Assembly (NCBI GenBank): GCA_964502525.1
Contig: CAZCXH010000074.1
Location: forward strand, 1 to 22,304
Length of the DNA stretch: 22,304 bases
DNA from: DATLYB01 sp964502525
GTDB taxonomy: Bacteria > Bacteroidota > Bacteroidia > Chitinophagales > CAIOSU01
Direction of reading: 5' to 3'
This document shows, piece by piece, positions 1 to 8,446 of this stretch. Position 1 is the stretch's first letter, and every line of letters begins with the position of its first letter. The notes beneath the pieces were generated by a model, which saw nothing but the letters and a program-made list of their open reading frames with translations, made no database searches and was not told the DNA's origin. Made by a program: the position numbers and the translations under genes.

Positions 1-219
1 CTATGCCTGATTATCAAGCAGTTAACGCCATTTGCTGTCAAAGTTGAGAAGAAATAATATGATGATGATAATGATGGTAAATAAATTAGGTTTGTAAACT
101 CAAAAAACGGTCAACGCTATTCAGGCATGGACAGTTGCCAAACTATAAACCGTAAACATATAGCTGTAAACAGAAATAGAAAATGTAGATTTCATCCCGC
201 GCACAGTATAATCAAAACT

Positions 220-2568
220 TCAAAACTTATAACTCGCTCCGAAATATCCAACCCTTGATTCCGGGTCATCCAGCGACTCCAGATGGTAGGTTTGCGAGTC
301 AATCTCTTTGCCATATGTGAGCGTGTTGAAGATATCAGTCGCTTTGGCGAATATTTTCAGTTTCTGTTTCAGAAGTTTAATGCTCACAGCCGCATCCACA
401 GCGTAACGATGCAGCACTTTTCCCTGTGGAATCACATCAGGCGCTATGTAATAGCCGTCAATGGTGAACTCAATGTTTTTAGGCAGGTACATGAATGAGG
501 TGAGTTTTGTATTCCAGCTGAAATTCATTTGCTTCTCCGTATCATACTCCGGCATGGCGTCAATAATGTTATCATAAATTGTAAAACTTCCGGTCATCTC
601 CCACCATTTTGTCAACGTAAAAGTCGAAAGCATTTCAGCTCCAAAATTCTGCGCCCTGTCAAAATTCTGCGGAATGAAATTCACGACATGACCGGAATCC
701 GACACTGCGATTTCGTAAATCGGCTGATGGACGTATTTATAAAAGAGCGATACACTCAGATTCGCTCTCCTGAAAAATTTCTTCCATCCCAATTCAAGCG
801 AATGCGCGTATTCCGGATTGAGCGCAGGATTGCCGCGCTTAAGGTTGAGCGGGTCAACATATTTCGGAATGGGATTCAGTTGGTCAAACTCCGGACGATT
901 CACCCTTCCGCTATAAGCCCAGAATAACTTATGCTCCTTGTTAAACGCTTTGCTGATTTTCACGCTGGGGTAAACCCGGAAGTAATTATTTTCATAGGCA
1001 AAATCCGTAGAGTCTTCAGTGGATTTGGTAAGCGCCAGTTCGAGCCTCGCTCCGAACTCAAAGCTGAATTTGTTTTTGGAAAAATTCAGCACACCGTATG
1101 CCGCATGAATCTGCTCTTTGTAGTTGAACAGGAAATTTCTTCCGGGAATGATAACGGGTGGATAAAAATCAGTATCCCATGTTGTAAAATCAAGGTTGAT
1201 GGTTCGGATGATTGACTTGTAACCTGCTTCGAGCTTGCCTTTGGCGAGAGGCTGCGAGTAATCGAGATAAAGCGTGCCGGAGGCGTTGGTTTCGTCAAGG
1301 TCGGTTTTTTCTTTCATCACATCGGGACTAATGACGTTTTCGGAACTGTCAATAATACTCTCGGCAAAATCATAAACCTCCTGCTCCCGCGCGCTGGAAT
1401 AGATGAAGCCGCACTGCAACGACTTCTTTCCCGTAGAATCGAAATCGTGTTTAAACAAGAGGGACAGGTCATAAACATCATTGTATTCCAACTCCAGAAA
1501 TTCCCGGTTGATGCCGCTGTCGAAGTGTTCAAAGCGGCTCCACTTATAAAGCACATAACCGTCATCGCTTTCAAACTCGTCTTCGTACAGCGCATAGAAT
1601 GAAAGCGTGCTTTTCTTTGTCAGGAATAAATCCAGTCCTCCGCGGTAAATTTTCGATTTCATTGTTTCCATTCCGTAATATTTCCGGTGAAGAACAAGGC
1701 TATCGGCAAAATCATAGCGGTCAAGCGCTTCATTGTGTTTTAAAAATTCTTTCCAGATGCCGTCAAATCCTGCAAAGATGTTGAAACGCCTGTGCCGGTA
1801 ACTCAGGTCAATGGTGGGCAGGTATTTTTTCACTGTTCCATAAGTGAAACTGACTTCACCATGAACTCCCTGCCGTTCTTCTTTTTTAAAAACGATGTTG
1901 ATGATGCCTGCCATGCCATCCGGGTCGTATTTTGCGGAAGGGCTGGTGATAACTTCAATTTTCTCAATGGCGTTGGCGGGAATCTGCTTTAGCGAAGCAG
2001 TGCGTGTCGCGCCCTGCAAAGCAGATTGCTTCTCGTCCACCAGCACCAGTACATTGTCACTGCCCCGAAGCCAGATATTGCCATCCTGGTCAACCGTTAT
2101 GCCCGGCACTTTTTTGAGGATGTCGAGAATATCCGCTCCCTCATTCGCTGGATTCACTTCCACATTATAAGTGAGCTTTTCAAGGTCGGTGTTTGCAGTG
2201 GATTTTTTTCCGCTCACCTCAATCTGCCCAATGGCTTCTTCACTCTTTGCCATGCTGATAGTTCCGGCTGAGTAGCTTTCGCCAGTGCTCAATTCGATTT
2301 TTAAAAAGTGCTTATGATAACCTACAGAAGTAACAAGCAGGTAATAGTTGCCTGCACCAATATTTTGCAAGTTGAAGTTTCCCGATTCATCGCTGATTGC
2401 CCCGGTTGCAAAACTGCTGTCGGTCAGGTTGTTCAATGTAACTGTTGCAAACCGGATTGCATCATCGGTTTCCGCATCAATCAGTTTGCCGGAAACGGAG
2501 GCTGTTTGTGAAAAAACAGACGATGAAATGAAGCTGAAAAGAAAGAAGAAAATTTTTTGCCGTTGCAT
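220..2568 (-). CDS. Outer-membrane beta-barrel receptor, TonB-dependent-receptor-like
   Basis: The 782-residue product begins with a signal peptide (about residues 1-21, ending SSSVFSQ). A carboxypeptidase-regulatory-like beta domain follows (about 22-105, starting ASVSGKLIDAETDDAI). Next is a plug-like domain (about 120-230) with the typical phrases ILKKVPGITVDQDG, VLVDEK and IEKIEVITSPSAKYDPDG. The rest is a long beta-barrel ending in an aromatic C-terminus (GASYKF), as outer-membrane barrels do. Length and order match the Bacteroidota outer-membrane beta-barrel family related to TonB-dependent receptors. The substrate cannot be told from sequence; no SusD partner lies beside it, so a classical glycan-uptake pair is unlikely. 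The gene stands alone: the next gene upstream, the acetyltransferase, ends about 215 bp away. No TAnnTTTG promoter element was found in the leader. Confidence 0.9.
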   Translation of the reverse strand: MQRQKIFFFLFSFISSSVFSQTASVSGKLIDAETDDAIRFATVTLNNLTDSSFATGAISDESGNFNLQNIGAGNYYLLVTSVGYHKHFLKIELSTGESYSAGTISMAKSEEAIGQIEVSGKKSTANTDLEKLTYNVEVNPANEGADILDILKKVPGITVDQDGNIWLRGSDNVLVLVDEKQSALQGATRTASLKQIPANAIEKIEVITSPSAKYDPDGMAGIINIVFKKEERQGVHGEVSFTYGTVKKYLPTIDLSYRHRRFNIFAGFDGIWKEFLKHNEALDRYDFADSLVLHRKYYGMETMKSKIYRGGLDLFLTKKSTLSFYALYEDEFESDDGYVLYKWSRFEHFDSGINREFLELEYNDVYDLSLLFKHDFDSTGKKSLQCGFIYSSAREQEVYDFAESIIDSSENVISPDVMKEKTDLDETNASGTLYLDYSQPLAKGKLEAGYKSIIRTINLDFTTWDTDFYPPVIIPGRNFLFNYKEQIHAAYGVLNFSKNKFSFEFGARLELALTKSTEDSTDFAYENNYFRVYPSVKISKAFNKEHKLFWAYSGRVNRPEFDQLNPIPKYVDPLNLKRGNPALNPEYAHSLELGWKKFFRRANLSVSLFYKYVHQPIYEIAVSDSGHVVNFIPQNFDRAQNFGAEMLSTFTLTKWWEMTGSFTIYDNIIDAMPEYDTEKQMNFSWNTKLTSFMYLPKNIEFTIDGYYIAPDVIPQGKVLHRYAVDAAVSIKLLKQKLKIFAKATDIFNTLTYGKEIDSQTYHLESLDDPESRVGYFGASYKF

Positions 2569-2782
2569 ACGCGCTTATGCTCTTGTGAAGTTAGCATGTT
2601 GGTTGGATTGCTGTACCGTTGTTTCAAGGCAGAAAAAGGTTGGTTAAAGAGGCTCTCAGACTTTGTTGCCAGTTGGAACTTAAGGCTACGAGTTGTCGCT
2701 AAATCACAATGGAAGTATAATAAATATTAAATAATTAAAATATGATGTTGGCAATGGTCGTTGATATAGGTTTTTATGTAGG

Positions 2783-3304
2783 TCAATCCGCTTCAAATTT
2801 TACTTTGTCAATTTGCATTTTTATTGTTGTCCAAATTTTGCCTTTGAACATTATTTCGCCTGTTTGAATTTCTACTTTTTGGAATCCCGCTTTTTCATAA
2901 CATTTAATTGCACCCTTATTCCAATCATAGACATTCAGGCAAACCGAATCAGCATTTAATTTTTCAAAGGAAAATTTAATCAGCAACCTTGTGATGAGTT
3001 TTCCTAAACCTTTCCCACGATACTCCAGGTTGCCAATTAATATTCTGCAAAGCCTTACGGTGTTTTGATCAAATTGATATGCTTCACCAAGCCCTATTGT
3101 TTTGTTGGTTGCGGCATCAAATACCCGGAAAGCATGCCTTTTGGCGTCTTCTAAATATTGCTTTAACTGCTCATTTGTCAATGGAAAAGTGAAAATATCT
3201 CCTGCAAATTGCACTAAATGTTCCTCCGTATCTATCCAGGATATTAAAGTTTCAAAGTCGTCTTGTCTGAACGGGCCTAATTTTATTATATGCTCTATGC
3301 TCAT
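2783..3304 (-). CDS. GNAT-family N-acetyltransferase
   Basis: This 173-residue protein has the GNAT fold pattern. An N-terminal phrase (LGPFRQDDFETLISWI) resembles RimJ/RimL-type members. The acetyl-CoA-binding motif A is at about residues 87-104, with RGKGLG at 96-101. The late motif NKGAIKCYEKAGFQKVE (about 129-145) is the usual substrate-side strand and helix. GNAT enzymes move an acetyl group from acetyl-CoA to an amine; the acceptor here cannot be predicted. The gene is noticeably AT-rich beside its neighbours, and is spaced from both, so it is probably its own transcription unit. A TATCTTTA element on the minus strand at 3343-3350 resembles the Bacteroidota -7 box but has no TTG partner at the usual distance. 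Confidence 0.85.
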   Translation of the reverse strand: MSIEHIIKLGPFRQDDFETLISWIDTEEHLVQFAGDIFTFPLTNEQLKQYLEDAKRHAFRVFDAATNKTIGLGEAYQFDQNTVRLCRILIGNLEYRGKGLGKLITRLLIKFSFEKLNADSVCLNVYDWNKGAIKCYEKAGFQKVEIQTGEIMFKGKIWTTIKMQIDKVKFEAD

Positions 3305-3406
3305 TATTATTATCCATTTATTGCGCTAAAACTCCGGTACTTTAAAGATAGCTTGTTCCGATCCATTTACCTTTCCTTTTTAGAAGCCTCCTGCATATAA
3401 CGGTAA

Positions 3407-3440
3407 AATGAAATGAATAAAAACTTATTATAATTTCATT
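3407..3440 (-). terminator. AT-rich hairpin downstream of the 1147-residue surface-protein gene
   Basis: An inverted repeat AATGAAAT (3407-3414) / ATTTCATT (3433-3440) encloses a second one, AATAA (3416-3420) / TTATT (3425-3429), with a 4-base loop. It lies about 30 bp past the stop codon of the 3472-6915 gene and could end its transcript. The stem is AT-only in its inner part and lacks a clean U tract, so the call is weak. Confidence 0.3.
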
Positions 3441-3471
3441 ACTGCTAAAGGCTAAGTGATTCGGAAGTCAA

Positions 3472-6400
3472 TTATTTCTTAGGCGAAAGCGGCATCTCCT
3501 TCAGCTCCTTTCCCGGCACCCAGATATAGGCAGAAGTTGGATTCTCAACTTCGGGAGGTGTCATTTTCAGTTCAGCAGCGGAAGAGGTTCTCAGTTTCCT
3601 GCTTTCGGCAATAGCGGAATTTTCACGCGATGATTTATCTTCAGCAATGTCTTTCGGCACTTGCTTGCCGTCAATGGTCAGGGTTTCTATATTACCCTGG
3701 GCAACTGGCGTTTCCCCCACTTCTTTCACCGCTGCGGCATCTTCAATGAAATAATCAAACCGCACATCGCTTTCCGATGGCTGTTCAAGCGTGATAGTGA
3801 AACTTCCATTGTCTTTTTCGCTGATCCAATAATGCGAGCCGGGGTTGGTGAGCATGGAGACAAACACTTTCGAGTTTTGCTGCATGTTCGAATCATTCAC
3901 TTTCACTTTCGTTTCACCTTTCTTCATTACAAAATTTCCGGATGCAAATGTGCCGCCAGCCGCATGAGGGTTGTACCATGACGGTTCAACGAGGCAAAGT
4001 ATTTTTCCGGATTTGCCGTTCAATGGCTCCAGGGCTTTTCCAATCACGTAACAAGGCTTGGCGGCTTTCATGGCATAGCCCCGCTGTGAGGAAGCCGTCA
4101 GAAAATCTCCGGGTTTTATTTCTCCGTTCTCATTGGTCACTTTCACCGGAACGCGACCCGTGAGTGCAACGGGTTCGCCCGCATCTGGACTGTTCACCAA
4201 AATGGAAGGGTCAGTGGAGTGAACGCCTATGATAAATGGATTGTATGGCAAATCAGAAACAAGATAGGAGTCGGGCTTCGATGAATTGAGCGCAATCAAA
4301 TCGCCCGGCTCGCTGGAACCTTCGACCGGAAAATATTCGGCAACGTCACCGAGCAGCTTGGTGGAGTTGGCGAAGATATTGCCCTGGGCATAGAGGCTGC
4401 CGGTTTGAAATCCGGCAGAATATTGTTCCAAATTTCCATACACGGAAAAATCATATACTTCGATGTCATCGCAGCAGGTTTCCACGCTGCCATCATTGGA
4501 AGCGCGCAGTCGGAAGCGCACCCAGTCACCGGGCTTTGCGCCATTCGCATCAAGGTCGAATGTCGGATAATACCATGTGCCGTTATCAGAACAAACAACA
4601 TTGCTTGAGCCTCCCGACCATGACGAACTGTTTGAGGAACCACCGCAATTATAGCTTGAAGAGCCTCCGGGGGAATAGCTGGTGTAACTGCCTGCAAAGA
4701 ACCATGACCCGCCATTGATGGAAATTTCGCAGCGTATGCCATCGTAACCGCCTTCGGTGCATACCCACATCGTCCAGTTCACTAAAAGGGAATTGGCTTC
4801 TATTTGCGTGGGAATCAATATCCACGGGCTGTAAGCGACATCATCATCATTGTCCGATTCATGCTCCCAATACATGTAGCCGTTTGAAAACCAGGGGATG
4901 TACCAGCTTCCTTCCTTGCCACAAAGGTTGCCATGTGTCCAATAGTCAAATACGTCATCGGAAACATCGAATGATTCAAAATAAATCCCCATTTGAGTGG
5001 AATTGGATTGAGCTGAAGGGGATGACGGGTCGCCAACGGTTACGTAGCCGTCAACATCCAGAAACGTTGAGCCGCTGCTGCCTCCCGCAGCGCGATAATC
5101 ATCATTGATGTAAACGCCATATCCGCCCGGTGGGGAAAGATGCAGGTTGCTGTTGGTGGAAATCACCCGGCCCTGAATCGTAAGGTCGCCCCAATTGGAA
5201 GAGCCATCAATCGTGGTTGTGCTGCCGCAGTCATTGCAATCGAACAGCACCCCTTTGGCAATGTTAACAGAGCGGTCATCATCAAGGGAAATTGCATCAT
5301 AAGAACCATTGTTTCTAAGCCTGAAACCGCCAGAACCAAAATTCATATACATAATATTGTCAGACCACCGGGGCCAGAAATAAGTATCATAAGTGCCGCC
5401 AGAATTTTTTGCAGCGAAGCTGGCTGTGTTGTCAACGCCAAAGATGCCTCCGGTGCCGCCAATTGTAAACTTGTAGGAAGGAGCGGTAGAGCCTATCCCC
5501 ACATTTCCATCATCGCGAAAGTAGGCATGTGTTTGCGAAGCGTTCCTTACTTCAAGCGCATAGCGTGATGAACTGTTAGTGCCGCCTGTGTTGATATGGA
5601 CTCCGTAGCCGCCCTCGTGAGCGAGGTAAACGTTGGAACTGTTGTTGGAGAATCGGGCCTGCCAGTTTCCTGTGTATGCTTTCGTGACGTTTAGCGGATA
5701 GCCTGGTGCATTGGTGCCTATTCCGACATATCCGTCATCCCTTACAAACAACGCTGATGTGCCGTTATCCTGCACGTCAAGATCTCCGCTGCCCGAAAGA
5801 TTGATTACCGTGTTTGCGCTGCCGTTATTGGCAACTGTGAATGTGTTGTTGCCCTGGGTGATAGTTGTTGCCTGGATTAGCGAGCCGCCTAATTGAACAT
5901 TGTCCGAATTTAAACTCAATCCGTTATTGACATTCAAATCAACGTCAGGATAAGAAACAGTTAGCCCGTCATTTAGGTCTGCATCGGTGCCGATCAGGGT
6001 TGATACCGCGCCCCATGATAAGATGCCTGCCCCGTCTGTTTTCAGCACCTGGTTAGTACCTCCATCGGTAGAGGGAAGTGTAAAAGTGTAATCCGTGCCG
6101 ACAACATCAGGCGCGCGCAAAGCGATGAAGTTGCCGCCATTGGCTGCCAGTTCGCGAAAACGGATGCCACCTGTGTTTCCGGCTGATGTTCCGTATGGAT
6201 ATGCTGCGGGTCTGTTATCCTCAGGAATGCTGAAAAGCACGTTTGTTGTTCCGTTATTTTTTATATCGAGAGAAGCAGAAGTGCCGTCATTGTTGTTGTC
6301 AATGATAATGTCAACGCCTGATGAGCCGGAGATGTCGAAAGCGTCACCGGAAGATAAGGTGCGTGGTGTTCCTGTCAAAGTAAGGTTTCCGTCAACGGTG

Positions 6401-6915
6401 CCGTTGCTGTTGGCGGTGAAGGCTCCGGCTTCGGTAACGGTGAAAACATTGAACCCCGTTCCGTTCTGCACGGCAAAGTCCTCTGAGCCGTCATTATCGG
6501 TATCAATCTTCATCCTGATTCCTCCGCGGCTGTTGAGATTGAAAAGGATATCGCCCGTTGACACACCGAAGATGTCATTTCCGCCCACGGTCAGATCGCC
6601 ATCCAACTGACCGGTTCCGCTGATCCAGAAGTCTGCGGTCTGAGCGGACGCATTCTGGTTCTTGATGTAATCACCCGAATTATTTGTGGAAAGCAAGTCA
6701 ATCCACGCGGTGCCGTTGTGAAACTGAATTTTGCCTATTGAGTGATAACGGATGGCTCCGGCAGTGCCGCTTGCACCTTCAGATTCATTGCCTAATTCCA
6801 CCCACCCCGCCACTTCCAGCTTCTGCTGGGGGGATGAGGTGCCAATGCCTACGTTCTGCGAATCAGCATTGAGATAAATTAGTGAAAGGATGGAGAGGGA
6901 GTAGAGTTGCTTCAT
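3472..6915 (-). CDS. Large VGIGT-repeat surface protein with MAM-like and peptidase-G2-like regions
   Basis: The 1147-residue product has a signal peptide (about 1-20, ending NADSQ). It then shows the NVGIGTSSPQQKLEV phrase typical of Bacteroidota tail-fibre-like surface proteins. The phrase recurs as VGIGTNAPGYPLNV and VGIGSTAPSYKFTI among Gly/Asn/Asp-rich beta segments. A region at about 635-825, rich in Trp, Cys and Ser/Gly, resembles a MAM-type jelly roll (FESFDVSDDVFDYW ... CCDDIEVYDFSV). Residues about 835-980 (GDVAEYFPVEGSSEPGDLI ... GRVPVKVTNENGEIKPGDFL) resemble the C-terminal domain of phage neck-appendage and tail-fibre proteins of the peptidase G2 type. A further beta domain and a Ser/Pro-rich tail follow. 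No T9SS sorting domain is present, so the export route beyond Sec is unclear. Likely an extracellular adhesin or structural fibre; the function is not established. Confidence 0.8.
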   Translation of the reverse strand: MKQLYSLSILSLIYLNADSQNVGIGTSSPQQKLEVAGWVELGNESEGASGTAGAIRYHSIGKIQFHNGTAWIDLLSTNNSGDYIKNQNASAQTADFWISGTGQLDGDLTVGGNDIFGVSTGDILFNLNSRGGIRMKIDTDNDGSEDFAVQNGTGFNVFTVTEAGAFTANSNGTVDGNLTLTGTPRTLSSGDAFDISGSSGVDIIIDNNNDGTSASLDIKNNGTTNVLFSIPEDNRPAAYPYGTSAGNTGGIRFRELAANGGNFIALRAPDVVGTDYTFTLPSTDGGTNQVLKTDGAGILSWGAVSTLIGTDADLNDGLTVSYPDVDLNVNNGLSLNSDNVQLGGSLIQATTITQGNNTFTVANNGSANTVINLSGSGDLDVQDNGTSALFVRDDGYVGIGTNAPGYPLNVTKAYTGNWQARFSNNSSNVYLAHEGGYGVHINTGGTNSSSRYALEVRNASQTHAYFRDDGNVGIGSTAPSYKFTIGGTGGIFGVDNTASFAAKNSGGTYDTYFWPRWSDNIMYMNFGSGGFRLRNNGSYDAISLDDDRSVNIAKGVLFDCNDCGSTTTIDGSSNWGDLTIQGRVISTNSNLHLSPPGGYGVYINDDYRAAGGSSGSTFLDVDGYVTVGDPSSPSAQSNSTQMGIYFESFDVSDDVFDYWTHGNLCGKEGSWYIPWFSNGYMYWEHESDNDDDVAYSPWILIPTQIEANSLLVNWTMWVCTEGGYDGIRCEISINGGSWFFAGSYTSYSPGGSSSYNCGGSSNSSSWSGGSSNVVCSDNGTWYYPTFDLDANGAKPGDWVRFRLRASNDGSVETCCDDIEVYDFSVYGNLEQYSAGFQTGSLYAQGNIFANSTKLLGDVAEYFPVEGSSEPGDLIALNSSKPDSYLVSDLPYNPFIIGVHSTDPSILVNSPDAGEPVALTGRVPVKVTNENGEIKPGDFLTASSQRGYAMKAAKPCYVIGKALEPLNGKSGKILCLVEPSWYNPHAAGGTFASGNFVMKKGETKVKVNDSNMQQNSKVFVSMLTNPGSHYWISEKDNGSFTITLEQPSESDVRFDYFIEDAAAVKEVGETPVAQGNIETLTIDGKQVPKDIAEDKSSRENSAIAESRKLRTSSAAELKMTPPEVENPTSAYIWVPGKELKEMPLSPKK

Positions 6916-7081
6916 GCGAGATGGGTTTATGGTTGGTGATGATCATTGTATAATTATAGTATTTTTTTTCTGAATTTCCAAGAAAAATTATGAACAATGC
7001 CGCTGATTCAGGATAAAGATATATACATGCATCTATGCTAATCACAACCGCAGGTTTGCGCTTGCGACAGAACAAATAGGC

Positions 7082-7111
7082 TTGAAATCAACCAAAGATT
7101 TTTTATTTTTA
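7082..7111 (+). promoter_or_regulatory. Candidate Bacteroidota-type promoter of the thioredoxin-like gene
   Basis: TTG at 7082-7084 is followed after 19 bases by TATTTTTA at 7104-7111. This matches the phylum's TTG-N17-23-TAnnTTTG pattern at every fixed base except the last G. The start codon at 7136 would leave a short leader of about 18 bases. Confidence 0.45.
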
Positions 7112-7135
7112 TTCACCGTCTAAATCCTTTTTACT

Positions 7136-8335
7136 ATGAATACCCGAAAAATCAAGACCGTGTTTTTTTTGCCTCTATTGGCGGCAGCACCCGTCTTTTC
7201 GCAGGAACAATCCGTTCAGTTCATGCAAGCAAGCTGGGAAGAAGTGAAAGCAAAGGCAAAAGAGGAGCAAAAGATTATTTTTCTCGATGCCTTCGCTGCG
7301 TGGTGCGGTCCCTGCAAGTGGATGTCGAAAAATGTATTCGTTAATGACACAGTAGCAGATTTTTATAATGATAAATTCATCAATGCAAAAATTGATATGG
7401 AAAAAGGGGAAGGTACCGTTCTGGCAAAACAGTATGGAGTGAATGCCTATCCCACGCTGCTTTTCATCAACCCGGATGGCGAACTGGTGCACAGAGCCTG
7501 CGGATCGAAAGGAACAAAGGATTTCATTGCGCTTGGAGAGGATGCGCTCGACCCTGAAAAACAATACATGCGCTATTTTAAGGATTATGAAAAAAACAAG
7601 CTCAATGGCGAATTCATCCTTCAATACCTGGAAGTGCTGCGCAAATCCTGCATGGAAACGAAGGCTGCAGTCACTGCTTATTTCGATGCCCAGCCGGAAA
7701 GCGACCTGACTTCGCTTGTCAATTGGAGTATCATTTACAAAGCCAGCCTGGACGTTGACTCGAAGGTTTTCAATTATTTGGTTGCCAACAAGGAAAAGTA
7801 TGAAGCTATGTATGACGATGACTCGGTTTACAACAGAATCTTCAGCGGCTTTGAATCTGCTATTTACAGAACCATTTATGCAAAAGAATTCAAGGAAGCA
7901 GAGTTCAAATCGGTAAAGAAAAAAATCAGCGAGGCGGATTTCATCGGCAAGCAGGAATTGACTCTGCTGGCTGACAAGACCTACTACGAAAAAACGGGCA
8001 ACTGGAGGAAGTTCAGTGATGTCTCAGCGCAGTATATTGAAAAATACAGAATGGATGACTACTCTGACCTGAACAACACCGCTTGGACTTTCTACGAGAA
8101 AGTGAAGGATCGGGCAATGCTCGAAAAAGCTCTTGTGTGGGCAAAAAAATCAGTGGAGTTGAAAGATGAGCCTTTTAATAACGATACCTATGCCGCGCTT
8201 TTATTCAAACTTGGCAACTTGCAAGAGGCAATCAGGGTGGAGGAAAAGGCGCTTCAGCTTGCCAAAGATGGAGGTGAGCCGACCGAAAATTATGAGGAAA
8301 TGATTAAGATGTTCAAGAACGGAACGAAAAAATAA
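7136..8335 (+). CDS. Exported thioredoxin-fold protein with long helical C-terminus
   Basis: The 399-residue product has an N-terminal signal peptide (about 1-22, ending PVFSQ). A thioredoxin-fold domain (about 25-145) carries the redox motif WCGPCKWM with Cys57 and Cys60, and the expected cis-Pro segment AYPT at 104-107. These residues indicate an active dithiol-disulfide oxidoreductase of the periplasm or outer surface, similar to DsbD-gamma/thioredoxin_7-like proteins. Residues about 150-390 are helical and charged, with TPR-like spacing near the end (DTYAALLFKLGNLQEAIRVEEKAL). This extension is much longer than the catalytic domain needs and probably binds a partner. The gene is alone on the plus strand and converges with tnaA across about 110 bp. 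The substrate is unknown. Confidence 0.88.
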   Translation: MNTRKIKTVFFLPLLAAAPVFSQEQSVQFMQASWEEVKAKAKEEQKIIFLDAFAAWCGPCKWMSKNVFVNDTVADFYNDKFINAKIDMEKGEGTVLAKQYGVNAYPTLLFINPDGELVHRACGSKGTKDFIALGEDALDPEKQYMRYFKDYEKNKLNGEFILQYLEVLRKSCMETKAAVTAYFDAQPESDLTSLVNWSIIYKASLDVDSKVFNYLVANKEKYEAMYDDDSVYNRIFSGFESAIYRTIYAKEFKEAEFKSVKKKISEADFIGKQELTLLADKTYYEKTGNWRKFSDVSAQYIEKYRMDDYSDLNNTAWTFYEKVKDRAMLEKALVWAKKSVELKDEPFNNDTYAALLFKLGNLQEAIRVEEKALQLAKDGGEPTENYEEMIKMFKNGTKK

Positions 8336-8446
8336 ATTTCAGTACGCAATTCTCTTATTACATTTGTCATGTGATCCATAACTTTTATAAATTCAATTTG
8401 AAGGAAAACCCAGCAAAGATGAACTTTAAAGAGGACTTCGCTTGAC

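Noticed and set aside
3..127. 8 bp inverted repeat ATGCCTGA / TCAGGCAT
   Set aside because: It is short and 110 bp apart, with no element-like structure between.
3385..3410. CTGCATATAACGG next to the acetyltransferase as an integron attC-like end
   Set aside because: No matching partner site, integrase or cassette array is visible; one short string is not enough.
8336..8446. Shared terminator between the convergent thioredoxin-like gene and tnaA
   Set aside because: No stable GC hairpin with a T run was found in the gap.
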